DNA from: Prorocentrum cordatum
Taxonomy: Eukaryota > Sar > Dinophyceae > Prorocentrales > Prorocentraceae
Reading direction: 5' to 3'
Length of the DNA stretch: 64,000 nucleotides
Assembly (NCBI GenBank): GCA_963575745.1
Contig: CAUYUJ010015515.1
Span: 82,501-146,500, forward strand
This document shows positions 1 to 38,279 of this stretch, one piece after another. Both the position numbers and the translations under genes were made by a program. The notes beneath the pieces are model-generated. The model was not told the DNA's origin. It saw only the letters and a list, made by a program, of their open reading frames with translations, and made no database searches. Numbering within the stretch: position 1 is the stretch's first letter; each line of letters starts with the position of its first letter.

Positions 1-484
1 GGCCCACAACGCTCGTCTTTCAAGGCGGGGGCGGTTCCCGCACTGGGGAGGAATATTTGTAGGAACCAGTCAGGAGGGGAATTTGGACGGGAGGGCGTAT
101 GACAGCATAGTTGACGCATCCTGGCGGTCTTGTGGCGATCCTCCTCCACCTGTCGCTGTCGCTGCTGGCCTCGATGTCGATAACGAGGTTGCCACTGCCG
201 CCTAGCGCGCTTGGGGGGTCCGCCGAGGATTCGCCACGGCGCCGTCCTTTGCAACTGATTACCTGAGTGCACCGCGTCGATGCTGCCACCTAGCTTACAC
301 CATACAGCGCGCACCGCATACATTCTCTGCTCAAGGAATAGGATCCACCCTCTGCGGTTTCCAGGCTTACCGGGCCCCTTGGGGACATTGCAGTGCACAT
401 TTGATGGTTCCTCGTCGTTCCTTTTTTCAAGCGAAGTCATATCATCCCAGCCAACCAGGGTGCCGACACCCTCCTAATCCCTGG
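1..484. other. Unassigned leading sequence
   Basis: I see no gene here. Short open frames exist on both strands but have no recognisable domain, splice context or repeat structure. Confidence 0.4.
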
Positions 485-1452
485 CGAGTAACATGATGCG
501 CGCATGCTCGCTGATCTCGAAGGATGACGTTGCAAGAATCCCTTGCACAAAAAAATCCACGCGCGCACATGCCCAAATCGTACCAAGCACATGGATTATG
601 CGAGCGCTGCCGCAAAACATGGCAAAAACGAGTAGGCGCTTCACTTCAAACATAGCAGGATGTCTGCTCGCGCACGTTCTCTGAATTCGTATGACAAGTG
701 TCTGCTGTTTGGGCCATCTCGTCCAGACCCCGCGTTGTCATCTCACCACCCGGCGCATCGGCGCTGATCCAGCATGGGCCCACTGCGTGAGTCCGTATCA
801 GAGAATGCCATGCAGGCCACGCGCGCGTGTCGGAATTCGTCCAAGTCTTTGGTTCCCGAAGCAAGTCAATATGGAGCAGTACAAAAAAAATATACGAAAA
901 CCAGTTGGTTGTCCAACGGCCAGTGAGCCTGATGTATTGCATTTCTGCGCGCGCACTTCCTCACCATCACCCGCGTCAACACAATTGCATCACCTCCCTT
1001 ATCCTCATCACCAAACGCAGTTATCGCCGCCATCATCTGTCAATCACCTTGATCACCGACACATGGACATCATCCTCTTCATCGTCGTCACCAGCATCGG
1101 CGCCGTTATTGGCCTTGCCGCCCTCACCGTCATTACCGCCATCACCACCGCCACTATCATCGTCGCCGCCGCTGTCGACGTCATCATGATATCGCGCCCG
1201 CCTGGGTCACCGCACGCCAGCGCGGTTTCTGACACGCGCTCGGAAGTTCCCATCGGCAAGCGCCATCGTAGCGACATCAGTTGTGCCAAACCAGTTGGCC
1301 GCCCTGCGCGCGAGCTTGCGCGCGTCAGCGCGGCCGCAAAGATGCTCCAGCCAGGGCCAAGTAATCACCGAGTCGCGACGTCATGAGTTTGCCGAGCAAG
1401 TTGCGGGTGGAAGGGTGAGACGAATGCGCGAGCAGTGAAATTGACGATTCAC
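485..1452 (-). repeat. Dispersed repeat family B, copy 1 (minus)
   Basis: This is the inverted copy of a ~1 kb repeat also found at 10290, 11205 and 17755 on the plus strand. Shared landmarks, read on the minus strand, are a segment like GCAAACATCCCxCCCxCCCAC, a NotI-like GCGGCCGCGCTGGCGCG block, TGGTTTGGCACAactgatg, a GATGGCGATAATG-rich stretch, then GTGCGCGCGCGCTGAAAT and a distal part with GTGGGCGCACG and GGCGCATTCG. It has no RT, transposase or tRNA-like head that I can recognise. The weak open frames in it (for example 691-1386 +) are alternating GAT/ATC-rich translations and probably not genes. Confidence 0.7.
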
Positions 1453-1843
1453 GAGCTTACAAAATGAATCACACCTCGTAGACCACACTACAGGGCTTGC
1501 GCACTCACGGTGCAAGAAATTACTTCGTGGAGTCCACGCTGGCTAACATGAAACACCTCTATCAGCATCACCCTCCATGACAAACAAGTCCGACATTGGG
1601 AGAACTTGAATGCCGACGTAGGTCCTTGATTTCGGCTTCTGGATGCCAGTTCCAAACCTAGCGCCGGGGAGTCAAGGCTTCTGGGGGGGGGGGGCATGTT
1701 GAGGGTCGAAAGAAACAACGTCGGAGGTTTTGAAGGTGGAGAATGGAAGGAATCGGAGAAGGAGGAGGAGAAGGAGTGATCAGAGTTGCTGCCCATCTCT
1801 ATTGGCACCTAGTGGTTTTGGGGGGGGCGTATCTTCTTGCTAT

Positions 1844-1965
1844 TCCGCCATCACCATCATCAGCATCATCATCACCACCACAATCATCATCATTGTTATC
1901 ATTGTCATTATTATCATCCTCACGATCATCACTCATCATCGTCATCATCATCAGCATCGTCATCG

Positions 1966-2019
<54 letters not shown>

Positions 2020-2345
2020 ATACGGTCAGCATCCTCATCATTATCCTCTTCTCTCCTTCCCATCCTCATCCTCCCCCTCCCTCCTTCTCCTCCTTTCCAT
2101 TGTTGTTCTTCCTCTTCCTCCTCCTGATCATCCTCCACCTTGTTCTTCCACCCCTGCCTCCCTTTCTTTGGAGGTCTCCGGACGTTCAAAATCGTCTCAA
2201 CCTTCCATCCCTCCTTCCCCTCCCTAATCGCCTCCCACCCTGCCCTCGCCTCCCCTTCCTCCTCCGCCCCTCTGCCCCCTCATCCTCCTCGCCGTCCTCA
2301 TCCTCCTCCTCCTCATCCTGCTCGTCCTTCTCCATTCCTTTTCCT
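1844..2345. repeat. TCA/ATC and TCC simple-sequence tract
   Basis: An irregular CAT/ATC tract becomes a nearly pure (TCA)n run at about 1966-2017, followed by a degenerate TCC/CTCC pyrimidine tract to ~2340. The tract leads into the 5' module of a family A repeat (CTCCATTCCTTTTCC then TTTATAAATAAC). Poly-His, poly-Ser and poly-Asp frames here are artefacts of the triplet. Confidence 0.9.
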
Positions 2346-2389
2346 TTTTTATAAATAACTAGAAAAACAAAAAAAAAAAAAAAAAAAAA

Positions 2390-3232
2390 TCTCCCTGTCG
2401 CACCCCGAGGCCAGTTTTGAGGGCGGGCCGGGCGTTTCGCCGAGACTTCTAGACTTCTTGACCACGTATGATCCTGAAGCTTAAACTTGGCAAACGCTTA
2501 ACAGATGTAGGGCGGGTGGTTTTCTAAATGTGGCTCTCGCGTGAGCGCCGTGCACATTTGTTTTGTTAAAAATGCAAGAGCTTCACGGATTGAGGGCGGG
2601 TGTTTTTCACAATGTGGTTCTCGCTTGCGCGCCGCGCACGCTCGTTTTAAAAATTTGCAAGAGTTTCACGGATTGAAGGCGGGTCGTTTTCATAATGTGG
2701 CTCTCGCCTTACCGCCGCGCACATTCATTACAAGAGCTTCACGGATTGAGGGCGGGTCGTTTTCATAATGTGGTTCGCGTTTTTGTGCCGCGCACATTCG
2801 TTTTAAACATCTGTAAGAGCTTCACGGATTGAAGGCGGGTGGTTTTCATAATGCGGTTCTCGCCTTAGTGCCGCGCACATTCGTTTTAAAAGTTTGCAGG
2901 AGCTTCACGGATTCAGGGCGTCTCCTTGTCAAATGTGGTTCTCGTTTGAGCTCGCGCACCTTCTGAGTCGCGGTGTTGACAGCCCAGGAATGGCGTCTTA
3001 GTACGATTCAGGATCGCCAAGACGCAACAGACAAGTTGATCCGTGGCGCTGGAATCCCGAGAACAATGTTTTGGCACGCTTCAGGGTCTTCAAACGGTTG
3101 TCTTCCAACGAGGCAGTTTCCTCAGTGGAAATTAACCGTTGTAAGGGGCCTATGAAGAGGGAACTCGGAAAGAGGGAGCTCGGAGGGAGGGTTTCTTCTC
3201 ACATCGTTGGTGACTCTTGGGTCTACTCTGGT
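2390..3232 (+). repeat. Dispersed repeat family A, copy 1
   Basis: It begins at CCTGTCGCACCCCGAGG and the GGGCGTTTCGCC block. About six imperfect tandem units of ~80 bp follow (key words GCTTCACGGATTGAGGGCGGG, TTTTCATAATGTGG, GCCGCGCACATTCG, starting near 2578, 2659, 2737, 2817 and 2899). A unique tail follows (CAACAGACAAGTTGATCCG, AACGGTTGTCTTCCAACG, ATCGTTGGTGACTCTTGGG) and ends at CTGGTCCTCC in a TCC tract. At least seven other copies in this window share the same order. Confidence 0.85.
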
Positions 3233-4016
<784 letters not shown>

Positions 4017-4031
4017 CCCGCGTGCATCCGC

Positions 4032-4042
4032 AGCGAGGCGCG
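4032..4042 (+). promoter_or_regulatory. Candidate trans-splice acceptor and short 5' leader
   Basis: An AG (4032-4033, context CATCCGCAG) lies nine bases before the ATG at 4043. Dinoflagellate nuclear mRNAs receive a 22-nt spliced leader at such AG sites and often have short leaders. The placement is inferred from position alone; only transcript data could confirm it. Confidence 0.35.
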
Positions 4043-30044
<26,002 letters not shown>

Positions 30045-30985
30045 GCCCGAGCGGGCACGCGAGCGGCGTCCTCGGAGGCCGAGGGGCCCCGTCCGTGCAC
30101 ATCGATTGGGTCGGAGCGGGCACGCGAGGGGCATCCGCACGTAGCGGGCCTCTCATCCCGCGGCTTCTGCGCGGCCAGCGCCTTTAGGACTCCTGGCCAG
30201 CCATGGTCTGCCCAAGGGGGCTCCGTGGTCCTTTTCGTCCCCGTTCTCGCTGGCATGCCGTGGAGGCGATAGGCCCGAAGCGCCAGCTCGAGCAGCTGCG
30301 CACCAGCGATGGGAAGGCAGCAGAAGGAGCAACGGTGGGGAAGGGGCACGCTGTGCGACGCTGCACCTCACAGCCAGTTCGGAGGGAAGGGGGGAAAGGG
30401 CGGAGGCGTGCCGCTGGAGGTCCCTGTCCCTGCAGGTCTCTCTGGGGGGTCTCCAGAGATCCCCAGAGACCCCCAGAGGCTTCTCAGGGTCCTGGGAGGG
30501 CCAAGACATCCCGAAGTTTCGGTCGCCGCTCCCCGATCGTAGTCCCCAGACATCCGACGTCACGATTCTGCTCGACACGGGGTCCCCAGAAGTCCAGACC
30601 CTTTCTCCAGGGCCGACGTTTCGCCCCGAGTACGGCAGGTTCGGGCAGTATCGATGCGGTGGCGACCCCAGCGCGGGCGTTCAAAGTTAAACGCCGCCAG
30701 TGGCCCGGAGTCGGCCGACATCGCAGGATCTGCGCTGTCAGGAAGCTGCGATCGTTCGAGGCTGAACGGTCAAGGCCACATCAAAACCAGCGCCGAAGTC
30801 CTCACGACACGAGCTTGCTGTATTCGTGTGGTTCTCCCCTGGTCCGGCCAGGGTCCCCCGAGGCCGAAAGCAGTGGAGCAGATCGCCCTGACATCCCAAG
30901 GCCGTCAGATGCTTGGGTCCTCGAGGCACGCCTCCGCCCAACGGCTCGCGCAGCCGCCTTTGAGCGCTCCCCTCCCAGGAAGCGC
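30045..30985. other. Downstream flank of the PrpD-type gene
   Basis: It contains a two-copy ~70 bp repeat right after the stop (GAGCGGGCACGCGAG at ~30050 and ~30116), GC-rich unassigned sequence and family E copy 2 (30650-30790). No polyadenylation signal is expected or seen, and no gene is supported. Confidence 0.5.
30650..30790 (+). repeat. Dispersed repeat family E, copy 2
   Basis: GGTGGCGACCCCAGCGCGGG, GCGTTCAAAGTTAAACGCCG and GATCGTTCGAGGCTGAACGG match copy 1 at 27110. A fragment (GTTAAACGCCCA) recurs at ~42300. Confidence 0.6.
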
Positions 30986-31349
30986 TCCTCCTCCTCCTCC
31001 TCCTCCTCCTCCCCTGCGCTCCAAGCTAAAGTCGGGCCTGTCCCTTTACAGGAGGAATATTCAAAAATGATTTTAAAAAATAGTCTGGGGACGATTTTTC
31101 TTGCACTTGTTTTACCAGTTTGGAATATTTCTTGGGTATTTTTAATTTTTCGTCGAAAATCGGCCTGTAGGGGGACATGCCCGACCAAACTCTAGGCGAC
31201 GCCGCGGTCCCCCGGCGCTCCGGGGCAGCTGGGTCGGGCATCGCACCTCCAGGGTTCGATGCTGGAGCCGTCTGCGGGTCTGACCCTCCCCCCTCCCCCC
31301 GCTTGCCCCTTCCCTCGCATGGAGGGTTTCTCCGAAGGGCTCAGGCGAC

Positions 31350-31535
31350 CCGTCCTCCTCCTCCTCCTCCTCCTACTCCTCCTCCCTCCTCCTCCTCCTC
31401 CTCCTCCTCCTCCTCCTCCTCCTCCTCCTCATCCTCCTCCTCCTCCCCCTCCTCCTCCTCCTCCTCCTCCTCCTCCTCCTCCTCCTCCTCCTCCTCCTCC
31501 TCCTCCTCCTCCTCCTCCTCGTCCTCCTCCTCCTC
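31350..31535 (+). repeat. TCC pyrimidine tract
   Basis: Nearly pure TCC with a few breaks. The following 31540-32095 shows no supported gene. Confidence 0.95.
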
Positions 31536-32624
31536 GGGTCGCCTGCGGCCCCAGGGGAAACCGTGCACCCCCTCCCGCGCGACCCCCCACCCCCGCTTCT
31601 TCCTTGCCTCGCCCGCCCGCCTGCCTCCCGCACACCCTTCACCCCTGCCCCGTTTCACCCAAGCGTTTCTCGTTTGTCCCTTTTTGCCATGGCTTTGGAT
31701 CGCACGCCAGTGTTGCGGCGGGCATTGGTTATCCCTTCAATGTCTCCACCTGTTTTTCAGGCAGTTTGGGTTCAGCAGTTTCGTCGCCTGGGCCCAGTGC
31801 GCACGCTCCCATGCTCAGCGCGCTCAGGCCCAGCTCGGATCGGGGTAGTGGCCGATCGTATGTTGGCTGGGGGTTATCCCTGGAAGCTCTGCTTTGCTAT
31901 TTGTGATATCAGGGTGCCATCCCCCTTCTAATCGCAGGAAGTAGAGGGGTGCCGAGGAAGAGCCCCCCCGAACGCCAGCTCGGGGAAGTCTACCCTCCAC
32001 GCCCCCGCCTCCTAATCATCATTCGCCCGCTCCCTATCAAGAGAGCCCTTCTCCGCATCAAGATAAGTTTAGACAGTCAAGCAAGGATGGAGGAGAGGGT
32101 TGAGGGTTAAGGGGGAAGGGGAGGAGGAAGGGGGTGATAAGGATGATATGAGAAACAGGAGGAGGCGCCTGAACACAACCACGACGAGGACGACGCACAG
32201 CAGAATGACTAAGATGAGAAAGAGGAGGAGGAGGAGGAGGAGGAGGAGGAGGAGGAGGAGGAGGAAGAAGAAGAAGAAGAAGAAGAAGAAAAAGACGGAG
32301 AGAGGACACGAAGAAGGAGGAAGAGGGGAGGTGAGGGGGCTGGGAAAGGTGCAGAGAAAGGAGGAAGAGGACTAGAGGAAGAGGGAACGAATAATGCCCA
32401 ATCTTAGTTCCCCCTGTGAAACGAGTGCTGCAACACCTGAGGACGGCCCCTGAAAGAGGACGGTCGTCCTCCCCCCACCCTTTCCTTCCCCATCCCATCT
32501 TCCTTCCTCCTTCCTCCTTCTCTTCCGCATCCTCTTCCTCCTTCGTATCCCCCTCCTCACCTCCTCCTCCTCCTCCTCCTCCGTCTCCTCCTCCATCCGT
32601 TTTCATTGTAAGTAAACAACCCCT

Positions 32625-32810
32625 CTCTGTCGCACCCCTGGACGTGTCGGTAGGCCAGGCCGGGCGTTTCGCTCGAGGCTTTCTCATCATTTCCGATACT
32701 GAAGCTTGAGATCTACAACACATTTAAGATGCGGCTCCCGAGGTAGCGCCGCGCACATTCGTCTTAAACGTTGGCAAAAGCCTCAAGGATGAAGGACTGG
32801 CCCCTTTCAA
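32625..32810 (+). repeat. Dispersed repeat family A, copy 6 (truncated)
   Basis: It has the head CTGTCGCACCCCTGGACGTG, GGGCGTTTCGC, a CTGAAGCTTGAG word and about one ~80-bp unit (GCGCCGCGCACATTCGTCTT), then stops. Confidence 0.75.
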
Positions 32811-33049
32811 AATGTCCAGCTGCCCGCTGCAAACCTCGCCACCGTGCCTATGCAACAGCGCAGCGGGAAGAAGACTGAGTGCAGCAGCGGCGCAATTCAG
32901 ACGAGTAGTCTGCATTTGGGCGGGCCGTGATCCCGACCTCGTTTTCGTGCGCGCGATAGGGAGGAGGAGGAGGAGGAGGAGGAGGAGGAGGAGGAGGAGG
33001 AGGAGGAGGAGGCGGAGAGGCGGAGAGGGAGAAAATGAGGATGAGGAGA

Positions 33050-34140
33050 AGAAGGCCTCCTGGGGAACTCGTGGGGCCTCTTGGGGGCCTCTTGGGGGCC
33101 TCCTGGGCCGTCTTAGGGAGCTCATGTTGGGGGCCTCTGTAGGCTGGGTTGGTGCCCTCTTGAAGCGGTTCACGGCCGTCTTGGGGCGTTTTTAGGAGCT
33201 TGCTGTGCGATCTTTGGGTCCTCTTGGGCCGACTTGGGGCCCTTTGGGGGGCCTCTTCGGCTGTTTTGGAGCTATATTGGAGGCTTCTTGGAAGCATATT
33301 GGACGTCTTGGGTGGTCGGAAACCCGCACAGGCGAGACCCTCAAAATCTGTCAAACACCCGAGGGAAATCAATGGTTTGGGCCTCCTCGGGCTCTCCAGG
33401 AGGGCCTCTTCCTCTTGGGCCGTCTTGTGGGCTTCTTGATATGCCTTGATGTTGTTTTGGGAGCCTCTTGAGCCGTCGACCATCTTGGCGTCATCTTGGC
33501 TGCCTTGAAAGCCGTCCTGGAGGCCATGAGGCTCCCAATGAAGGCCTCAAGACAAATCAAGAGGCCCCCAAGGCGGCCCAAGGGGCCTCCCAGAGGCCAT
33601 CCAGGAGAGCCCGAGGAGGTCAACACCATTGATTACACTACGGTTGCTTGAAGGGTTGTGAGGTTCTGCCATGTCTGGGTTTCCGTCCGCTCACGACAAC
33701 CCAGGAGGCCTTGCTGGGCCGGCTTACTGCTCCCTTGAAGTGCTTCAAGGCCGTCGTGGGGCCCTCGTTGGACGATCTTTGGGTCCTCTTGGGCCGATTT
33801 GGGGTCCTCTTGAGGGCCTCTTGGGCAGTCTTAGAGCTATCTTGGAGGCCTCTTGGAACCCTCTTGGGCCGTCTCGGGTGGTCGGAAACCCGAAATGACG
33901 AGAACCTTTTGATCAAAACCCAAGGGAAAATCGGGCTCTCCAGGAAGGCCTCTTGAAGCTGTCTCGGGCCGTCTTGGGGGCCTCTCGGGCAGTCTCCAGG
34001 CCGCTTTGGGCAATCTTGAGCCGTCTTTGAGGTTCCCTTGAGAGGCTTTTGAACTGTCTTGGGCCATCTTAAGCAGGATTATTGTCGTCATGGTTGTCTT
34101 GGAGGTCATCTTGGCCGTCTCGAGGCCGACAAGACCGCCA
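33050..34140. repeat. Satellite C, second array
   Basis: The same GGCCTCTTGGGCCGTCTTGG words as in intron 4, about 1.1 kb, preceded by a GGA tract (32960-33012). Several units here carry TTGGAGCTATATTGGAGGC and GGTGGTCGGAAACCCG, so this is a diverged subfamily with its own repeat pair at ~33270-33330 and ~33830-33890. Confidence 0.85.
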
Positions 34141-34289
34141 GAAAGCAATTTCAGAGCGGGCGGCGCTTTAGGGTGGCCTGTGGGCCTGGGGGCGGGGTCT
34201 TTCACAATGTTACAAGGCACCCCATCAGACAACACATAGCATTCTAGCACGCCCACTCCTTGCAAGCACGGTGGCGGATGGTTATTGTC

Positions 34290-35215
34290 TTTGCGCCGCG
34301 TAGATTTCGTTTCAATGTTCACAGTGACTCCAAGGATGAAGGGCGCGTGGTTTGAACAGGATGGATTTCGACTCAGCGCCGTGCACATTCGCTTGAACGG
34401 TTTACGAACATGCATAGGATGGAACATTGGTCCTTTTCAAAATTCAGCTCTCGCCTTCACGCCGCACACGTTCGTCCCATAAGTTTGCAGCAGGTTTCAA
34501 TGTGTGGCTCCCGCATTAGCGCAGCGTACATTCGCCTCAGACGTTTGCAACAGCCTCAAGGCTGGAGCATGTGCCATTATTGTCCTCAAGTATGGTTATT
34601 GTTTTAGCGCCTTGTAGATTCGTCTTAAAAGTTTGCAGCAACTTCAAGGACGTAGGGCGCGTGGTTTGAACATATGGCTCTCGCCTTAGCGCCGCGCACT
34701 GTCGTTTGAACAGTTTACAAACATGTCCAGGATGGAACGCAGGTCCTTTTCATAATGTAGTGCTCGTCTTAACGCCGCACGCATTCGCTTCAAAAGTTTG
34801 AAAGAGTTTCAAAAATGAAGGGCGGCCCTTTTTCAAAATGTAGCTCTCGCATTAGCGTCGCGCACATTAATTGTACAACACTGTAACAGTTTCAAGGGAT
34901 CGTTCGGTTGAAGTCTCAGGAATGTTGTTCTCGCAAGTTTTAGCAATGCCGGGGCACAGAAGTCACGTTGAGTCGCGGCGTTGAAGTCAGAGGAATGGTG
35001 TTTTGGTGCGCTTGCAGGATTCAACAGTCACGCTGATTCGCGGCATTGAAGTCCCGGCAACGGTGTTTCTGCACGGTGTTGAGGATTCACTAACGGTTGT
35101 CTTCCAATGGGGTATTTCCCACAATGGATAAATTCTTGTAGGAGCCTATGAAGCAACTTGGTTGGAGGGTTGATTGCAGCATTTTTGATGCGTCTTGGCT
35201 TTAGATTGGTCCTCC
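34290..35215 (+). repeat. Dispersed repeat family A, copy 7 (head missing)
   Basis: About seven ~80-bp units (GCGCCGCGCACxxTCGTTTG, TTTTCAAAATGTAGCTCTCG) are followed by two CACGTTGAxTCGCGGCGTTG units, AACGGTTGTCTTCCAATGGG and TTGGTCCTCC. The CCTGTCGCACCCC head is absent. Confidence 0.8.
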
Positions 35216-35373
35216 TCCTCTCCCCCTCCTCCTCCCCCTCCTCCTCCTCCTTCTCCTCCTCCTCCTCCTGTTCGTCCTCATCCGCCTTCTCCGACTTTCG
35301 GCTCCTCCACATAGCTACCTTTCCGCTCCTCCGTCTTCCTCACCCTCATAATCATCATCATCCCTCCCCGTTG

Positions 35374-35460
<87 letters not shown>

Positions 35461-35465
35461 GTCTC
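35374..35465 (+). repeat. (TCA)n microsatellite
   Basis: Uninterrupted TCA/ATC triplets. The poly-Ser and poly-Met frames over it are artefacts. Confidence 0.95.
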
Positions 35466-35513
35466 ATCGTCGTCATCGTCGTCGCCATCGTATCATCGTC
35501 ACGATCCCTGGCC

Positions 35514-35655
35514 ATGGTCAGCATCCCCCCTCGCGGGGAGGCCGCGGCTGCTTACGACGCGGATGCCGGAGCCGCACACGTTCTGGTGCTTGCCAGCAAG
35601 AACATGGCCCTGAGGCCGCATCCTCGGGGGGGATGCCAGCTTGAATACGACTTCT
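35514..35655 (+). CDS. Candidate exon of an unknown gene (A)
   Basis: The frame reads MVSIPPRGEAAAAYDADAGA AHVLVLASKNMALRPHPRGG and then CQLEYDFWW. Unlike its surroundings it has mixed, protein-like composition. It follows a TCA tract, as the PrpD exons follow triplet tracts. An AG lies in CATGGTCAG|CATC, and a GT occurs after TTCTG. I recognise no family. It might belong with the candidate at 36808. Confidence 0.3.
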
Positions 35656-36807
35656 GGTGGCGTGGGAGATGTTGGGGTTTGGCGGCGTGTACAAGGGTTT
35701 GGCGCGAGTGGGGCGGCCTTCTCAGAAGGCGGGGGCTATATTAGAAGCCTGGAGGGCCCTTCCAGGATGGCCCGCTGCTTCTAAGAAGCCCTTCGCCTTC
35801 TTGGAAAGCGGCCCCCGTCGCGCCACCCCCTTGCGCGCGCCGCCAACGAAAAGTGTTACATGTGCTCGAGCGCTCGCAGGTCATCTGGTGGCCCGTTTCG
35901 GAAGAGGGCGCCAGTAGTGTCCGGCATTGTTGGTTTGTGTTCGCTTCTCCTGGGATGGCATGAAATCTGAAGCGGTGTCCGAACGTGCCCACATGGCCTG
36001 AACGTATTTCTCTGATGTCGCAGTCGTTCCTAGTAACAATCGGAGGCCTCCGAGGTGGAAGGTGACAACCCCAGACTCCCAGGTGTGCACAAGGGGGCTC
36101 GGGCCACCTCAAGATTTTGGTCGAAGGCGTTTTCCTTCTGGATTCACCTTTACCTCGAAGGAGGAAGAGGATAAGGTCGGACAGGGGAAACAGGACGGAT
36201 TAGGACGAAGAGGAGAAGGAAGAGGGGTGGGAGAGAAGAAGGAGGAGGAGGACGGTAAGGAGAGGTGGAGCTTGCGATGAAGGGGAAGGATGGGGAGGAG
36301 GAGGAGGAGGAGGAGGAGGAGGAGGAAAAGCAGGAGGAGGAGGAGGGGGAGGAGAAGGAGGAGGCGGAGGAGTTTGCGAAGAAGGAGGAGAAAAGGGAAC
36401 AGCAGGTGGTGAAGGAGGCGGAGGGATGAGGAGAAGCAAGACGAGGAGAGCTGCTCACCGGTTGGGGACCAGGAGTGAGCAGTTGGATGAGGGCACGATG
36501 AAAACCAAAGAGCCCTGAAGTTGCGACTGTACATCTTAGTTAATAAATATCGAGTTCAATGTTCGAGTCTAGTCGGAGCGCACAGCAACTAAGTACATAC
36601 TTGCATGCACACTGTCTACAGCGAATCCTGCGACAATGTCTGAGGCGAGGTACAGAAAGAGGAGGAATGAGGAGGAAGAGGAAGATCACTAAACGGTTGT
36701 CCGCAGAGATGGTCGTTCGTTCTTCCTGTTCCTTTCTTTCTCATCCTCCTCCGCCTCCTGGTCCTCCTGATCCTCCTCATCATCATTCTCGCTTCCTCGG
36801 CCCACAG

Positions 36808-36928
36808 GAGAGTCGGCGCGTTGATCGGCGCCGACAGCAGCTACAAGGTGTCACTGCAGATCCCTGTCCCAGAGGCCAGCCTGCACACCAGGGGCAGCCG
36901 AGGGAACGCGCAGCCCCGAATCCCAATT
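36808..36928 (+). CDS. Candidate exon of an unknown gene (B)
   Basis: A good acceptor (TCGGCCCACAG|GAGAGTCGG) opens RRVGALIGADSSYKVSLQIP VPEASLHTRGSRGNAQPRIP ISD, after which GGA repeats begin. Polar and hydrophobic residues alternate as in a beta-rich protein. No family is recognised. The 3' limit is uncertain because the donor would be GA or GG in a purine run. Confidence 0.4.
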
Positions 36929-37044
36929 TCTGATGGAGGAAGAAGACGAAAGGGAGGAGGAGGAGGAGGAAGATAAAGACGAGAACGAGGAAAGGGACGA
37001 GGACAAGGAAAAGGACGAGGAGAGGAAGAAGGAGGAGGAGGAGG

Positions 37045-37060
37045 ACCGTAGCCATTTTGG
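37045..37060 (+). other. Truncated DinoSL relic
   Basis: ACCGTAGCCATTTTGG equals the first 16 of the 22 positions of the dinoflagellate spliced leader (which continues CTCAAG). Here it runs into TTCGTG instead. SL relics in genomic DNA mark reverse-transcribed, reintegrated mRNAs. It is followed 44 bases later by the ATG of a broken ORF. Confidence 0.7.
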
Positions 37061-37103
37061 TTCGTGCCGTTTCTCCCGCGTCCCGCCACAGCCATTTCGG
37101 ACG

Positions 37104-38279
37104 ATGGCGGGGCTGGCAGGAGGAGATGGCTGCGGGAAGAGTTACCAGGCAGGCGATCCTCGGAGGAGCCGTGCTCAGCGCTCCGCGGCGCGGCGACGGG
37201 CATTGGAGTCAGCGGACGCGGGCCTCGCAGCGGCAAGGCACGAGTTGGATACCCTCACGGAGCGGCTTGCCAGCGCCCTGGAGACCGTGCGCGGGCTCGA
37301 GCAGGGGTGGAGCCCGAGTCCAAGTCGGGCCGCAGGATTATGCTCATACTTCCTGTCTTGGCTGCGAAGCTGCATGGCAGGCCCGTCCCTGGTTCACTCA
37401 GGGCCAGGCGCAACGCGGCCGAGCACGCGTTCGACACTCCAGCGGACGTCATCGCCCTGGATAGCACAACTAAGCTCAACAGGTTGCACATCATTTCGTT
37501 CTTGGGGCTGGACGGTGGGAGCTGCACCCACCGAACTTGCGTGCACGTGCGGAACCAGCGTCTTCTCGTCACTCGAGCTGCCTGGCCCGTGCCTCATGGT
37601 AGCAAGGCGGCCTGGCCCGACCGCCCTTCCCGAGGGAAAGGTTGAGGGTTCGTCGAGCGGGGACGAATGTCATTCCCCCGCCGACGTGACATGTTCGTCT
37701 ATGGTGGAGGGGCGCACCAGCAGCGGCCCGGCCAGAGGGCCCCTGTGGGGGGTGACTGCCCAGGCGGCTGGCCGACAGCGCGTGGCGGGCGCTGGCGTTG
37801 AGGGTTGGACTGCTGGTGCTGAGGCGCCCCGTGGTCATCCTGCCGCGGTGCCTGGTTTGGAGGCGGCACACGAGGAGCAGGATGAGGCCGAGCAGTCCGA
37901 CGACGCGGCCCTGGATGCTGCCACGGTCGCGCCCGACCCCGCGTCGGACACGATCACCAACACCGACAAAAATTGTAGACAGTGATGTGGTGATGTGGAC
38001 CTGGTCGTGGAGGAGTTGGACCGGCTGGTGCCGCAGAAGTTGGAGGAGATGCACCTCCACGGCGGCGCCTTCCATTGTTCGGTGCGCAGCCGTGCGGAGG
38101 CTCAGCCGCTAGTGCGCCGCAGGAACGATGTCAACTACGTCATCGAGCGTCTCGAGGAATTGGAGCAGTGGTTGGCCGCTGTAGCATCATCCACGGGACG
38201 ACCCTTCGTTCGGCAGCAGGCGCGGCTCACCCCAGGCATCCGTGCGCGACATCGGACCGCCTACCGATGCTTCGTGTGA
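37104..38279 (+). pseudogene. Frameshifted retropseudogene behind an SL relic
   Basis: From the ATG at 37104 the frame gives MAGLAGGDGCGKSYQAGDPR and a coiled-coil-like ALESADAGLAAARHELDTLT ERLASALETVRGLEQ. Near 37310 the coherent protein moves to another frame (GRRIMLILPVLAAKLHGRPV, DTPADVIALDSTTKLNRLHI ISFLGLDGG). It returns to the first frame by ~37640, crosses a TGA at 37983 and goes on as DLVVEELDRLVPQKLEEMHL, then NDVNYVIERLEELEQWLAAV to TGA at ~38277. No introns are apparent. The parent family is not recognised; a retroelement ORF1 is one possibility. At least two frame changes and one stop make it non-functional as it stands. Confidence 0.6.

Noticed and set aside
37097-37107. Second SL-like word CAGCCATTTCGG as a tandem SL relic
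   Set aside because: Only a partial, imperfect match of about ten bases; too short to claim.
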